Below, one piece after another: positions 1-10,667 of a stretch of DNA of 64,000 nucleotides. Under the pieces are notes generated by a model, which was not told where the DNA came from, searched no databases, and saw nothing but the letters and a program-made list of their open reading frames with translations. The position numbers were made by a program, and so were the translations under genes. Origin of the DNA: Caenorhabditis remanei (taxonomy: Eukaryota > Nematoda > Chromadorea > Rhabditida > Rhabditidae); NCBI RefSeq assembly GCF_010183535.1, contig NC_071331.1:11408001-11472000 (forward strand), written 5' to 3'. The stretch's first letter is position 1. Every line of letters begins with the position of its first letter.

Positions 1-442
1 TTATTCGGTATCTTTGGTTATTTGAACGTATGAAACCTGTTATTTGAACAATTTTGGATATTCTGAACCAAAATTTGATGAATGATTAGTTGTTGAGGTA
101 TTGTTACATTGAAAAGAAACTTCGTCGGGATCATATTTTGACAGCATCTTTTGGCTCTCTCATGAAAAGTTGAGAAAATGTGCGAGAGGACACTTCTAGC
201 ATTTTAAAACTCATCTAGGTTCTTTTCTGACGTGAATGATCAAATATGCCATCAATACACTATGAATTTTCAGTAAAAACAAAAACACATAGTTTTGATA
301 CTTTCAACCCAGTGAGAGTAACATTCCAGCGAGTGATTCAACATTATTAATACAAAATTGTGTACCGAAACTAGGCTCAGAATATTCACAATTGTTCAAA
401 TAACAGGTTTCATACGTTCAAATAACCAAAGATACCGAATAA
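1..442. mobile_element. Non-autonomous inverted-repeat element (MITE) with 53-bp perfect ends
   Basis: The first 53 bases of the window (beginning TTATTCGGTATCTTTGG) are the exact reverse complement of the bases ending at 442, and similarity continues with mismatches for about 15 more. The roughly 300-bp interior has no coding potential. This is the structure of a DNA-transposon-derived MITE. The outer boundary cannot be checked because the window starts at the element's edge, so the target-site duplication and family are unknown. Confidence 0.85.
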
Positions 443-1471
443 ATGTATAATTTCGCTCCGGAACTGGTCATACATCGATATCAGATATGCAGTATTTGAT
501 AATCGGAGGTCTCTAAAAATTGGTTGAGGGGTTCTATCAAGATAAAAATGTCACACTCAGGTTTTCCACATTCTTCTTAATAGTTTGGTACACTTTTACA
601 TTGTTTCCTGCAAAAATACAAGTTTTACAGATGTTTGAAGTGTACAACTCCATATATTAGTACTACCAATCTTTGACAGCCCGGGAGATATGGGTAACAA
701 GTCAAAAGTAGGGGTCCAGTGATCAAAAAATAAACATCAGGACTGTTTGTATTAGAAAACAATTATAAACACTAAATATACGCTCTATTTTTGATACACC
801 GGTCATGGAAATAAAAATATCCAATTTTTGATTTTTCACGATTTTCGAAAATTTTACAAAAAACTTGTAAAAAATGATTTTTCACCCAGAATGTTAACTA
901 AAATTAACAATAACTCTACAATAAATGTTTTCCCAAAGTTTCAAGTCAATCCGACCAATTTGAAACAAGTTATGGTCGAAAAACCAAAACTTGATATCTT
1001 TTTGTCCGGTACTGTATGTATGTGAAACCGTAGGCGGTTCTAATTCATTCTGTATTGTATTCTGTATTGCGAAATTTCGATACTGCGAAATCGTTAGGTT
1101 GCATAGCTATGTGTGCTTGTTGCGATACCATCTATTCACTTGTAACTGCTCTCCAATTATAATAGTGGCAGATGCCAGCCATCCTATTGAGGGGTTTTGT
1201 ATATGATGAGATTAGAGATATAACCGACCTGTCATCAGCTTTTGGTTTTTTCTGAATCGTTTAAAACAATTCATTGAAACAGTAGCAGTAGAAATGAATT
1301 TTTCATGGGTTTTTTTTAGTTCTTATTCAACTGATTGTGAACATTGAAGCTGAAACTATACGGTATTCATCTTCATTATTAGGACAAATCAATTATAAAA
1401 GAGCTTTATAAAACAGAAAAAGAAGTTGTAAACAAAGAGAGATACAAAGAGAGCATAGTTCTGAACAATTT
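443..1471. other. Intergenic, repeat-derived
   Basis: No convincing gene is seen. The segment ending near 1022 contains CCGGTACTGTATGTATG, which resembles the terminal sequence of the repeats at 16.35-16.57 and 20.15-20.62 kb, so roughly 0.45-1.03 kb is probably an old relative of that family. Two short plus-strand ORFs here lack splice context and look like chance. Confidence 0.5.
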
Positions 1472-2591
1472 TTAATCCCAGACCACAAAAGCAATTTGAT
1501 TCTTAGCTGCTATGATAGATCCCCACGTCCCTCCATCTTCCTGCTGGATGTCGTACGCATCGGAGAAGTCAATCATACTCTTTGAGTTGTTGATTATTCT
1601 GAAAGAAGTACACTCTCTTCACCTTTAGGCTAATATCAATTAAGAAAAAAACTTACCTTGGGTCATAGTTAAACATCTTTGGACGTCTGATTCCATCCCA
1701 ATCCAATACATTCAATTCATCTAACAACTCATCGATAAAATCATCGCTAGCAAATGTATGTATAACCACTGCATGCAAGTTGTGGAGTCCCTCTTTCTTC
1801 TGCCATTTTCGAATCATTTTAATCAGAGGTGAGTACATTATTTCCGCATTGTGAAGAATCAAACAACGACCAGAGAAATATTTCATAGCTCTAGAAGAGA
1901 TCAAACGGGAACCTCGCAATGCTAATCCCTCGATCTCCCAAATCTTTGAGTATTGCTTCAAATCTCGTTTAGTAAGATCCGAGAAAAATTCAAGACTGTG
2001 ATGATTGGGATAATTGGTCAGATGCTTTTCTATTCCAGATGCATCGAGATTTTCAAACATGAAACTGGTGTCTGAGATATCATCAAAGATGTTTGAAGTG
2101 GAGAGAGAGTCGGGAGAATGAAGTTTTAATTGGATAATTGGCTTTGAGTGGAACAAGGAATCAACATGGTTCTTGAGCAATTCTAGAACATTTTTATTCT
2201 CCGGCTCGAGATATTTCAAAGTATGACTGCTTCTTTCAAATCTGAAAAAAAAATTCAACTAAGAGTTGGGGAACGGAAGATAATTTTACCTGCACTTGAT
2301 TGGCTCTCCTCCTAATTTTACTGAAATTGTCTTTTTTCTAGAAATAGACGTGACACATTTCATATTTGTTATAAATTCCAAGTCACGCTCATCGTCAGTG
2401 AATCCACCAAGGACCGAAATCTGATCGTCGTCAATACTGTATCTCAACTTTTTTGCTTTCAGTCTGATTCTCTGAACCAGTTTTTTTGTGTTTTCGGAGC
2501 ACAAACTCAACATAAATATTGATTCCAATTCGAGATGTTTGAAAATTTCGACATGTATCAACAATGGGAATTGACACAACGGAAGAGACAT
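1472..2591 (-). CDS. F-box protein with FBA_2-like C-terminal domain
   Basis: Three exons (2290-2591, 1657-2241, 1472-1598) join in phase to give 337 residues. Residues 7-42 (FPLLIHVEIFKHLELES onwards) match a nematode F-box, the motif that binds SKP1 in SCF ubiquitin ligases. The following 290 residues resemble the F-box-associated type 2 substrate-binding domain common in Caenorhabditis, including a block ending in a WQKKEG sequence. Introns are 48 and 58 bp with TTTTTTCAG and CTTTCAG acceptors. Start: the ATG at 2591 lies immediately before the F-box and is preceded by a probable TTTCTTCC-type acceptor tract. Such genes are fast-evolving and lineage-specific, so orthology cannot be assigned. 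The substrate is unknown. Confidence 0.88.
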
Positions 2592-3332
2592 TCTGGAAGA
2601 AGAAACAATTAATGTTAAAGCAAGAATTGAGTTTAAAATAATAATAAAGTTAAGAATAAAGTTAAATTAGACCTTATGAAACGGAGAAAATATATGTATG
2701 CGTTAAATTTTTCCACCGATTAAGAAACCGTGAGATAAAATTTTCATTTATTGATTGTCTATTGATCTACAGAAGACGTTTTCGTTGCGAGACCTTCTGG
2801 CTGTCAGGCCGTATGCACCTTTAAAATAACAAGGTAGCTGTCAATGTAGTTCCATTAGTTATGTGAAAGTTATGTGAAATTATGTGAAATATCGACTCGA
2901 TATTAGGAGGAATCAAGTCTTTCGTTCAGGTCAACTTTTCGAAAATTGTTGTTTCCATTTAAAAAGTTGAAAGTATTCGAGTGTCTTCGTGAAGCTACAA
3001 ACAGGGATAACACATTTTCGAAACAGTAAATACAGAATAAGTAAATACAGTTTTCGAGATTCTTTGCGCCAGAGAGTTATTGTTGCTCGTAGAAAATACA
3101 GTTGATGACCCGAACGAGCAACGAAAATGGGGGACCAAAAATAGGACCTTATGCTTTCGTACTAAAGAAAAACGAAAACTCAAAACCGTTGGAAGAGGAC
3201 GCTTCTAGTGAAAATATGATTCAGGTTTTTTTTTAGGTAGTGTTATTAAAAAGTTACATTACTGTTTCTAGAAACTCAGTTTGAAGAAATGAAACAGTTG
3301 CAACAGAAAAAAACAAATATCTCAAACACAAT
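2592..3332. other. Intergenic
   Basis: No supported gene. It contains one diverged repeat fragment (2768-2835, listed separately). A 62-codon minus ORF at 2995-3183 has no splice or domain support. Confidence 0.5.
2768..2835. repeat. Dispersed repeat fragment with TCGTTGCGAGACC core
   Basis: TTTTCGTTGCGAGACC followed some 30-40 bases later by a GCACCTTTAAA-type segment. The same order (CG[T/C]TGCGAGACC then GCGC[C/T]TT) recurs at 9.62 and 28.32 kb, so these are diverged members of one dispersed family resembling the common Caenorhabditis repeat with GGTCTCGNNRCG and GCGCCTTTAAAG blocks. Confidence 0.5.
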
Positions 3333-3338
3333 TTTATT
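3333..3338 (-). terminator. Poly(A) signal AATAAA
   Basis: The minus strand reads AATAAA about 70 bases after the stop codon at 3406, a normal position for cleavage of the transcript of the upstream 381-residue gene. Confidence 0.6.
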
Positions 3339-3405
3339 CAAAGAATGGTGGAAGAAGGGCAACCACAGTATGGCTTTCGGATCGATGACGTCGTTTTTCT
3401 AACTT

Positions 3406-5044
3406 CTAACCGTCAAGTTTGTATCCAGGCAGAGCCTTACGACAAAGGACAGTAACACTTGAAGCACATGCAGGTCCACGGGCAGCGATCTCCTTTCCTT
3501 GGTAACCGTATCCATACGATTCGTTACGGACGTCAACTTTGGCAAGGATCTGCTTTCCACCAGCCAAGTTGACAACTCCCACAGAGATATCTCCCTTGTG
3601 GTTGTTGACGTGGACTGGCTTCCAAGTTTTGCCCTCCTCGAAAGTGGCCGCTTCTGGGAATGGAATCCATCCGTATTCGTATCCAACGACATGTGGTCCG
3701 AGACGAACAAGAAGTTGGATGGATCCAACACCCTTGCAGTATTCATTGTTGAACCAAGAGAAGTTGGCAGCGACCTGAAATGTATTTTGTAAGAAATTCC
3801 AGCAGTCTATTAGCTACAAACCTTTCCTCCCTCGTTCCAGACACGACCCATGACAGGTTCTCCCTGCATGTACCACAATGCGACATATTGATCTGGGTTG
3901 ACTCCAGGCAAAGTGTCCAAAGTCTTGTCCAACGCTTGAACCAACTTGCGAGTCGGGAACGGATCTCCCTCACGGATATCGATCCATTCGTCGTGCATGA
4001 CACGTGGTGGTGGTGGGCCTGGTGGTGGAATTGGTGGTGGTGGCGGTGGCTTCGGACAGTTGTCACATTCACAGTGTGGTGGTCCTCCAATACAGTTACG
4101 AGTGATAATGTACATATCATTCAATTGGGGTCCAACTTGTTTGATAACTTTTCCGTTGAAAGAGAACCAAGCCTCCTCGGTCTTGTTGTCAACATATCCG
4201 AGAAGATTTCCTTCCTTTCTCTTCCAGAAGATTGGGAAAGAGTCTCCACAACGGAAGAGTTGATGCTTGTCATCGATCTTCTCGATACGGTCCTTGTACT
4301 TGATCCACTCGTACCAGAATCCTGGAAATTGGAAAGTTTTTTTCAGTTACTGAGATTCTAAATATACTAATCAAATCTACGTTCAGCGATGGTCAGATAT
4401 TTGGATAATCCTATTGAAAAAATCAACAAGCGGCATAGTTCTAGCGGTCCGAGTGGCCCTAGAAATAGCCGATTCCAAATATAGAGTAGGCTTTCCATTT
4501 GGGCGGGAAAAAACCTGCCACTCTTTCCCAATTAAAAAAAAACAAAACAAAACAAGTTTGCAGCGAAAAGTTCGAACTCGGAAGGAGCAAATTGAAAAAC
4601 AAGACTGTTAACCACTAGACCAAACCTTCGCACCACAAGTCTACGGAGAAAGGGGAGCAATGAAAGGAGGGTGTCACGCCGAGAATGGTAAGGCGCGTCG
4701 GGCGGGCATTTTGCAGCCTGGATGGAAAGCCTAATCCAGCGTACCTAAAACGATAACCCTGGCTCACCTTGATTGTTATGGTCTCCAACATATTGAAGCA
4801 CCTGAATCTGTCCTTCCAATTGAGCCTTTGTCGTCAACTCCGCCTCCTTATACGGGAATGAACACTCGACGACTCCTCCGTTATTCCACGAGCGTCCATG
4901 GATCGGCTTTCCGTGTTTGTACCACAGAGCCACATACATATTCTGCTCTCCCATACATTTCACTGGACTCGGTGGGAACGGTGAACCGATGGGCTGGAAC
5001 GCCCACGTGTCTTCTTTCGGTGGTGGATTGGGTTTCGGCGCCAT
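3406..5044 (-). CDS. Two-unit repeat protein with poly-proline linker, unrecognised family
   Basis: Exons 4768-5044, 3822-4321 and 3406-3774 join in phase to give 381 residues. There are two related halves. Each opens with a YVALWY(K/M)xGxPxxGRxWNxGG motif (near residues 38 and 236) and continues with aromatic-rich, beta-like sequence. Between them (about 180-205) is a run of CxCxxC followed by [15 protein letters not shown]. There is no signal peptide and no membrane segment. The repeat resembles DM9/DUF3421-like domains only loosely, and that comparison is inference. The start ATG at 5044 is the first in frame, with a TATA-like CATATAAG and a GATA-type site (AGATAAC on the plus strand near 5124) within 100 bp upstream. 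An AATAAA lies 70 bp after the stop. Intron 1 (4322-4767) holds a tRNA-like sequence. Confidence 0.85.
4555..4640 (-). repeat. tRNA-derived fragment or SINE-like sequence
   Basis: Read on the minus strand, GGTTTGGTCTAGTGGTTAAC is a near-consensus tRNA A-box/D-arm, followed about 40 bases later by GAGTTCGAAC, a B-box-like T-loop. GCGAA and TTCGC could pair as a weak acceptor stem, but the T-stem does not pair, so this is not a working tRNA. It lies inside the first intron of the 381-residue gene. A second tRNA-like stretch (AGCGGTCCGAGTGGCCC) occurs on the plus strand at 4443-4459. Confidence 0.4.
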
Positions 5045-5391
5045 CAGATGTTGATAACGTCGATCGTTGGGTTATAAAATTCCAAGATGAGGCTATTCTG
5101 CTGATTCGCCCAGCTTATATGCACAAAGATAACGATCTGACCGGGTTAATTGGGGAGAAAAAAAAGAGGGCTAGGTCACGTAAGCCGATTTTATCATTAT
5201 TATTAAAAACTTCCAAACGTTTTACAAAAAACAAAATTTCAGATTGGGGAATGAAACGTGAGGGGTGTGTGTTGGATTATGCTATGCAAGATGTGGATAA
5301 AAAAGTAAAAAATGGAACAGAATAACAAAAATACTGGAAGACGAGTGGAGAATAAAAATGAGGTAAGAAAAATATTAGAATCGGTGTGAAA
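5045..5391. promoter_or_regulatory. Upstream region of the 381-aa gene and 3' end of the transporter
   Basis: This 347-bp gap separates two minus-strand genes. It contains a TATA-like element about 70 bp and a GATA-type site about 80 bp before the ATG at 5044. GATA sites are typical of intestinal promoters in these worms, so gut expression is a guess only. No gene is seen here. Confidence 0.35.
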
Positions 5392-7638
5392 CTACTTCTT
5401 TTCGACATCTTCGGCGACGGTTCTGTCGATGAGATCCTTCATTTCTTGCTCGTTTCTGCAAAAAAAATATGCATTTAAAATATACTTCTGAAAGCAGAAA
5501 CTTACGCTTTCTCCACTGGTTTCGATGCGGCAGTTCCAGCCTTGTCAAGACTACAATTCTTGGTTTCTTGGAGGAAGAAGTAGGCGGCGATGACGTTAGT
5601 GAGACCCAAACTGATTGAGATCATATGGACTCCTGGCTCGTAGATCGTTTTGAGACCACTCTGGAATCAAGTTTTACTTTTGAATAAAATCGATTAAAAC
5701 TCACAAGCATGGAAGCTCCAATATTGGCGAACCGTCCGACGATCGAACAGGAAGCTGTCGACGTGGCACGAACATCGGTCGGCATCAATTCAGAAGCACA
5801 CAAATAACATGGTTCCCAACAGATTGAAGTGAAGACGAATGAAGCCAAGTAGACTGCAGTGTAGTACCATTGACCCTTATCTCCGGCATACAAGAAGGCA
5901 ATGACGCATCCGAAGAAGAAGATTGCGAGAGATTGACACGAGAGGAGAACGAAACGGCGGCCCATCCATGGAAGGTATCCATCGGCGAAACCCATGATCT
6001 GGAAAATTGGTAAATGTCATAGTTGTCAAGACCCGGCCCGGCCTGGGAAGGCCGGATTCAAAAAATGACACTTTTTTCCAGATTTTTTTCAATTTTTCAT
6101 CGAAAATGAGCCCAATTCTGATGATTTTTTAGAATTTCGAAAAAAAAATTGAAAATTTTAACTTTGGCGCCAATTAAACCGGGCATTCGGGCCGGGCCCT
6201 GATTTCGCTGGCAAGGCCCGGCTCGGCACTATGATAAATATTGCATTTTCAGCTTCAAAAAGTGCTAAAAACGAATTATTTCTGTTAATTTCGTTGCTGA
6301 AAAAGAAGTCCCACTTACAATTCTGACAACCGAGAGCAAGATTCCCGAAAGGAACTGTCCAATCCAGAAGTTCGCTGTCATGTCTCCTCCGCACAAATCA
6401 GTCAAATAGGCGGTCATTCCCGTCACGAACCACATAAGCCAAAGGATAAGAATGTTCTTGCGGAGTTGTGGATCGCCGAAGACAGTGAGAATGTTGACTG
6501 CCTTCTCTGGTTCAGCGTTCTCAACTTTCTCTGGTGGTGGCACTGAAAATCGATGTTTTATTCAAATAAAGTTTCCAAATTTCCAAAATAAACTCACTTG
6601 GAACAAACTCAATTCCAGCGAGAGCAGCGATTCTTTTCCGACTTTCTTCAGCTTCCTCATATCGTCCCTTCTTGCGAAGCCAAATGTGAGATTCCGGAAG
6701 AATGAAATAGACAATGGCAAGAGTAATGAGTGAGATACAGGCAGAGACATGAGACGAAAGACGCCATTCACCAGTGAGAAGAGCAACCAAAGTGAGCATA
6801 ATACGAGCATTCGCCCAGTTACTGAAAGTTCTCAACTTGAATCTCTGATGAGGTGACACTAATTCCGAGAAGTACGCCCATCCGACAATCATAGTTCCAG
6901 CGATTCCGATTCCAGTGAGAGCACGGAAGAAATAGAATGCAGCGATGGAATTGAATGTAGCAGAGAGGGAAAGAGATGGGATTCCGATGAGCATTGACAG
7001 AATGAACGTCTTCTTTCTTCCCATTTGATCAGCTACATATCCCAAAATGATATTTCCGATGAGAACTCCAACGTATTGAACGAATGCCGGACGGAAATCT
7101 TTCCATCCTGGACGGCAGTAGATTTCGAATTCCATGGCAGCTGAGGAGTAATAGCTGTGAGATTTTGTAGTGTGGCATTCGGAAAGGGCAGTTCCAGTGA
7201 GATTGGCGCATACATTTGGGAAGTTATCGTACTGAAGACACTTGCTTTTCGGCACATCGTAGCATACTTTTCCTGAAAATTGGGAAATTTAATTTCAAAT
7301 CGACAATAATTTCTCTCTTTCTCTTATCGCTCCGCCGGCATCGCCCCGATTTTATAACTACCACTCTGACCTGTCTCCAACACGTGGAGAGATGGCCGAG
7401 CGGTCCAAGGCGCTGGTTTAAGGCACCAGTCCCTTCGGGGGCGTGGGTTCGAATCCCACTCTCTTCAGTTCTTTTTTTTTCAATTCAACTAACCTTGTGC
7501 TGTCTCAACGCAAGCAGTTTTTGGTGTGTAGTTGAGGAAGATCGGGAATAACTGTTGAATGGAGAAGAAGTGACACATTTGATATGAGATCAGAATGAGC
7601 ACATCGACCCGGTAGAGACCGGGTGGAATGATGTGCAT
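5392..7638 (-). CDS. SLC22-like major facilitator (organic ion transporter)
   Basis: Six exons (7494-7638, 6598-7272, 6319-6542, 5998-5705, 5660-5506, 5455-5392) join in phase to give 518 residues, close to the family's usual 520-560. After transmembrane segment 1 comes a large Cys-rich extracellular loop, then GYVADQMGRKKTFIL, the MFS loop 2-3 signature. PESHIWLRKKGRYEEAEES is the SLC22 central loop, and a second MFS-like loop reads GRRFVLL. Twelve hydrophobic helices are plausible. The family moves organic cations, anions or carnitine across the plasma membrane; the substrate cannot be read from sequence. The start ATG at 7638 sits 29 bp after TTTCTTTCAG, a likely SL trans-splice site. Intron 1 carries a tRNA gene and intron 3 a GC-rich repeat. 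Confidence 0.92.
6015..6235. repeat. GC-rich-ended dispersed repeat (copy 1)
   Basis: The copy runs from TTGTCAAGACCCGGCCCGG to GGCAAGGCCCGGCTCGGC, with an AT-rich middle including GGCGCCAATTAAACC. It lies in intron 3 of the transporter. The same blocks appear in the opposite orientation at 30.23-30.48 kb, and a diverged fragment lies at 18.39-18.60 kb. Confidence 0.7.
7386..7467 (+). tRNA. tRNA-Leu (anticodon AAG)
   Basis: An 82-nt type-II tRNA folds cleanly. The acceptor stem GGAGAGA/TCTCTTC has one G-U pair and discriminator A at 7467. The A-box is TGGCCGAGCGGT. The anticodon stem CTGGT/ACCAG encloses loop TTAAGGC, giving anticodon AAG, which reads CUU leucine codons. The long variable arm CCCTTCGGGGG is typical of tRNA-Leu. 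The T-arm is GTGGGTTCGAATCCCAC. No intron is present and CCA is not encoded. A run of nine Ts about five bases downstream serves as RNA polymerase III terminator. The gene lies on the strand opposite its host, inside intron 1 of the SLC22-like transporter. Confidence 0.97.
7472..7480 (+). terminator. RNA polymerase III T-tract terminator
   Basis: Uninterrupted T run directly after the tRNA-Leu gene. Confidence 0.8.
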
Positions 7639-10600
7639 TTTTGGTGGTTTATTGGGTTGAGTTGGACTGAAAGAAATCAGAAATTAGATAGATTTTTGAA
7701 GGTTGAAACGTTCTTATCAACAGAGACAAGGCGAAGAAAACAAAAATGACCACATTGTAACTGATATTCGTTTAGAAAGATGGAGACGAGAAGATGATGA
7801 AAAAAGAAAAAAATTGAAACGTCGGCAATAAATCATCAGTTTTATTGGATAAGAATCATTGGTTCACTCGTGCAGAAGATGAAACCGAAAGGTTACCGAA
7901 AAAAGGACTTTTGGTCTATTAGAAATCGGAATCGGAAGGTACGAACTGTGTTAATTGATACCACGTGGAACACGCCCAGAAATCGGCCAGAAAGCGATTT
8001 GGTATTTAGAAAGCCGATGAAAAAGAAGATTTTGCGAGTGGTTTTTTGAAAAATGGGATGAGTAAATTGCTGGTTTTTTATAGTATTCACAGCGGAGAAC
8101 ATCTAAAAAACCAAAATGAACAACGAAATGTGCGAAGATGTTTGAACTTTTAAATTCAAATTTTCGAATTTCGCGTTGAAAAAGAGTGAATTCAAGATTT
8201 TTCGGAAGGAAATGCTGATTTTCGTGATAAATTAATGACTGATTCATTCAAAACGGTTAGAATAATGATTGTTGCTAAAGAAACGGCTTTTGTCGTAAAA
8301 AATCTTGAAAATGCTCTTTGAAAATAAGCGAAAAACTTAAAAATCGGAACGGCTCATAAATTAAATAATTAGAGACTTCAAGACTGTAAATGATGTCAAA
8401 ATTCAGGACATAACAACCGTTTTTGTCTCTAATTTTTCTCCATGATGCAAAATGTTGATGCAATAAAAAACCGTGGCAAAAAAAGAGTCACACGGTGCAG
8501 AAGCAGAAGCGACGGGGTGGCGGCGGCATCCTAAACCGAAAATCACAAAACAGTATGACGAACACTCGAGAGATAAGAGAAACGTGGTGATAGCTGGCAG
8601 AAGTGTGGGAGAGCAATGAAACGATGAAGAAAAAAGAGACCTACTCGAAGGTGAATTGCGTCATTTCTACAGCAGCATATGTTGGGGTCAAGCTCGTGTT
8701 ACTTACACTTTTTTGGTGGATTTCGGAAGAAAAGAAGACAAGAAACGGAGAACAAAGAGAAAGAATTTTTGAGATCGAGAAGAGGAGGAAGCTGGGAAAA
8801 TTTGGGATTCGAGTTAGAAGAGAGAGCGTCCAAACAAAAATTGTCCCATTTTTTCTCCGAAAAGAGAAAAAAAATGAGAGAAAGGTCAAATAGAGTAAAA
8901 GAGGAGTAGAAAACCGCACGTGGGCATCGAAAATGAACGGAAAAAAGGGGGAGAAGGAGGAGGAAAGGCTCTAGTAGTAACCATCATAAGTGTCTCCGTC
9001 TCTTCCGAGAAGTCGTTTCTCTCGAATCGAATGGCCTTCTCGACGTGTCCAGCACCCTCTCGATCCGACACACTCTCTCGTTTGCTCAGTTCGCGCAGTG
9101 GTTCGAAAAGCGAGCAGTAGCAGAACAACCAGAGGGATAGAGAGTGGGCGGGGCAGACAGAAAAAGAATGAATACGTGCCGAAAGGAGGGAAACAGGGCA
9201 GAGGATGAATCAAAAATCATTGGAAATATTAAAAAAGAAAGAGATAGGAAGAAGATAAGAGTGAAAAGTGTGGGATAGCCTTTGGACTTTCGAAAAAAAG
9301 TTTTTACTTTGTTTTGTGAAAAATTGTGAAAAAATTCAACTTTGCTGAAAGAAAATAACATTTTTGCAATGAACAAAAGCTTTTAAATTGAAAAAGCGGA
9401 GATTTCTCTTTTGCGAGCGACAGATTACAAGCAACATCTTCTTCATGAAAACTTAGGTAAAAGTTTATAAAAACTGAACAATTTATTTGAAAATATCTAA
9501 ATCGATCGTTAAATTTATAAATTCTAATAAGAAAAATGCGGCAAAACTATTAAAAATCACAAATTTTAACAAAAAATCAGAAAATTCAAACGAAAGTTGA
9601 AAAAATGTTGAAAATGTTCTTCGCTGCGAGACCTCCAACGCAAAACAAGCCATGCGCCTTCGAGTTACTGTAGTTAGTCAGAAAGTTTTCTTTGAATTTG
9701 ATGAATAAATTTACCGTTTCGCCTTCGTTGTTTATAAATTTCAGATATCTTATCAAAAATTGATGACTTTTTCCAATTCCGCTATGAACACAACAAAAAC
9801 TTTCAAATCTCCATTAAAAAAAACGGAAAAACTGCTCACATAGAAAATAGTTTCATAGTTTGTGAAAAAATCTTTGGTCTGAACAAATAGTTGTCACTAT
9901 ACGTGGTTTACACACTATGACCGTCCTCATCAATATTCCATTTTTTCCCTGTTATAAAAACTGTAGTCTTTGGTCAAAAAGTATATACACCGCCCTTTAC
10001 AATCTAATATTAGAAAAATAGTATAATCTTTTATCAGTATTAGAGCTGATCAACCACCTGATGCACTAATCTGGCTATGCTCTGTCATCTGGAAAACACA
10101 TTGAATCTCGCACGTTTCTTCATCCAAAACTAGTAAACATAGCAAGAGAACTCACTGAGCACAACGAGAAAAAGTGAAAAACAAAAGAGAAACTGATGAC
10201 GTCGGAATAGTTGTTAGAAGAGAGAGATGTCCCCTTTTTAGATGAGAGCGAGAATAAATAAAAACTTTTGACATGAAAGACGGACGCCAATTTTGAAAAA
10301 GACCTTGAACTTTTTCACATATTTTTTCGAGTGGAAGAGGAATAAGTGCAACTGTACATGACGGGGAAAGGACACAATTTGGTGGCAAAATTTTTGGGAA
10401 ATTTTCGAGAAAGACAAGGGAAGAGTAGGAAAAGACTTATGAGAAGATTAAGGAATTCTTCCCTCGGTTTGAATGATGAGTCTCAAAACGTTTCCTTCAA
10501 AATATCAAACAAGAAATGTTTTATTTAATATATGTATAGACGCTTTCTATAAACTTCTTTACATTTGAAAAACTCAGATAGTCAAGAAACAATCAACTTC

Positions 10601-10667
10601 ATTGCCGGAATCTCATCAAACGCTTCTAGTCTTTTTTAGTTTGCGAATCGAATTGAACACTCTTTAT
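7639..10667. other. Intergenic; promoter side of transporter, no gene seen
   Basis: This 3-kb stretch holds no ORF with splice or domain support. The part at 8.5-9.2 kb is purine/pyrimidine-biased, with repeated CTCTC/GAGAG tracts (for example CACACTCTCTCGTTTGCTC near 9068), a look common to promoter-proximal DNA in these worms. A repeat fragment lies at 9.62 kb. The rest is AT-rich. Confidence 0.5.
9615..9685. repeat. Dispersed repeat fragment with TCGCTGCGAGACC core
   Basis: CTTCGCTGCGAGACC, then CATGCGCCTTCGAGTTACTGTAG: the same blocks as at 2.77 and 28.32 kb, and this copy best preserves the GCGCCTT...TACTGTAGTT part. Confidence 0.55.

Noticed and set aside
3499..4361. Plus-strand ORFs of 97, 193 and 105 codons
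   Set aside because: They are antisense shadows of the well-supported minus-strand exons of the two-unit repeat protein, including runs antisense to poly-proline.
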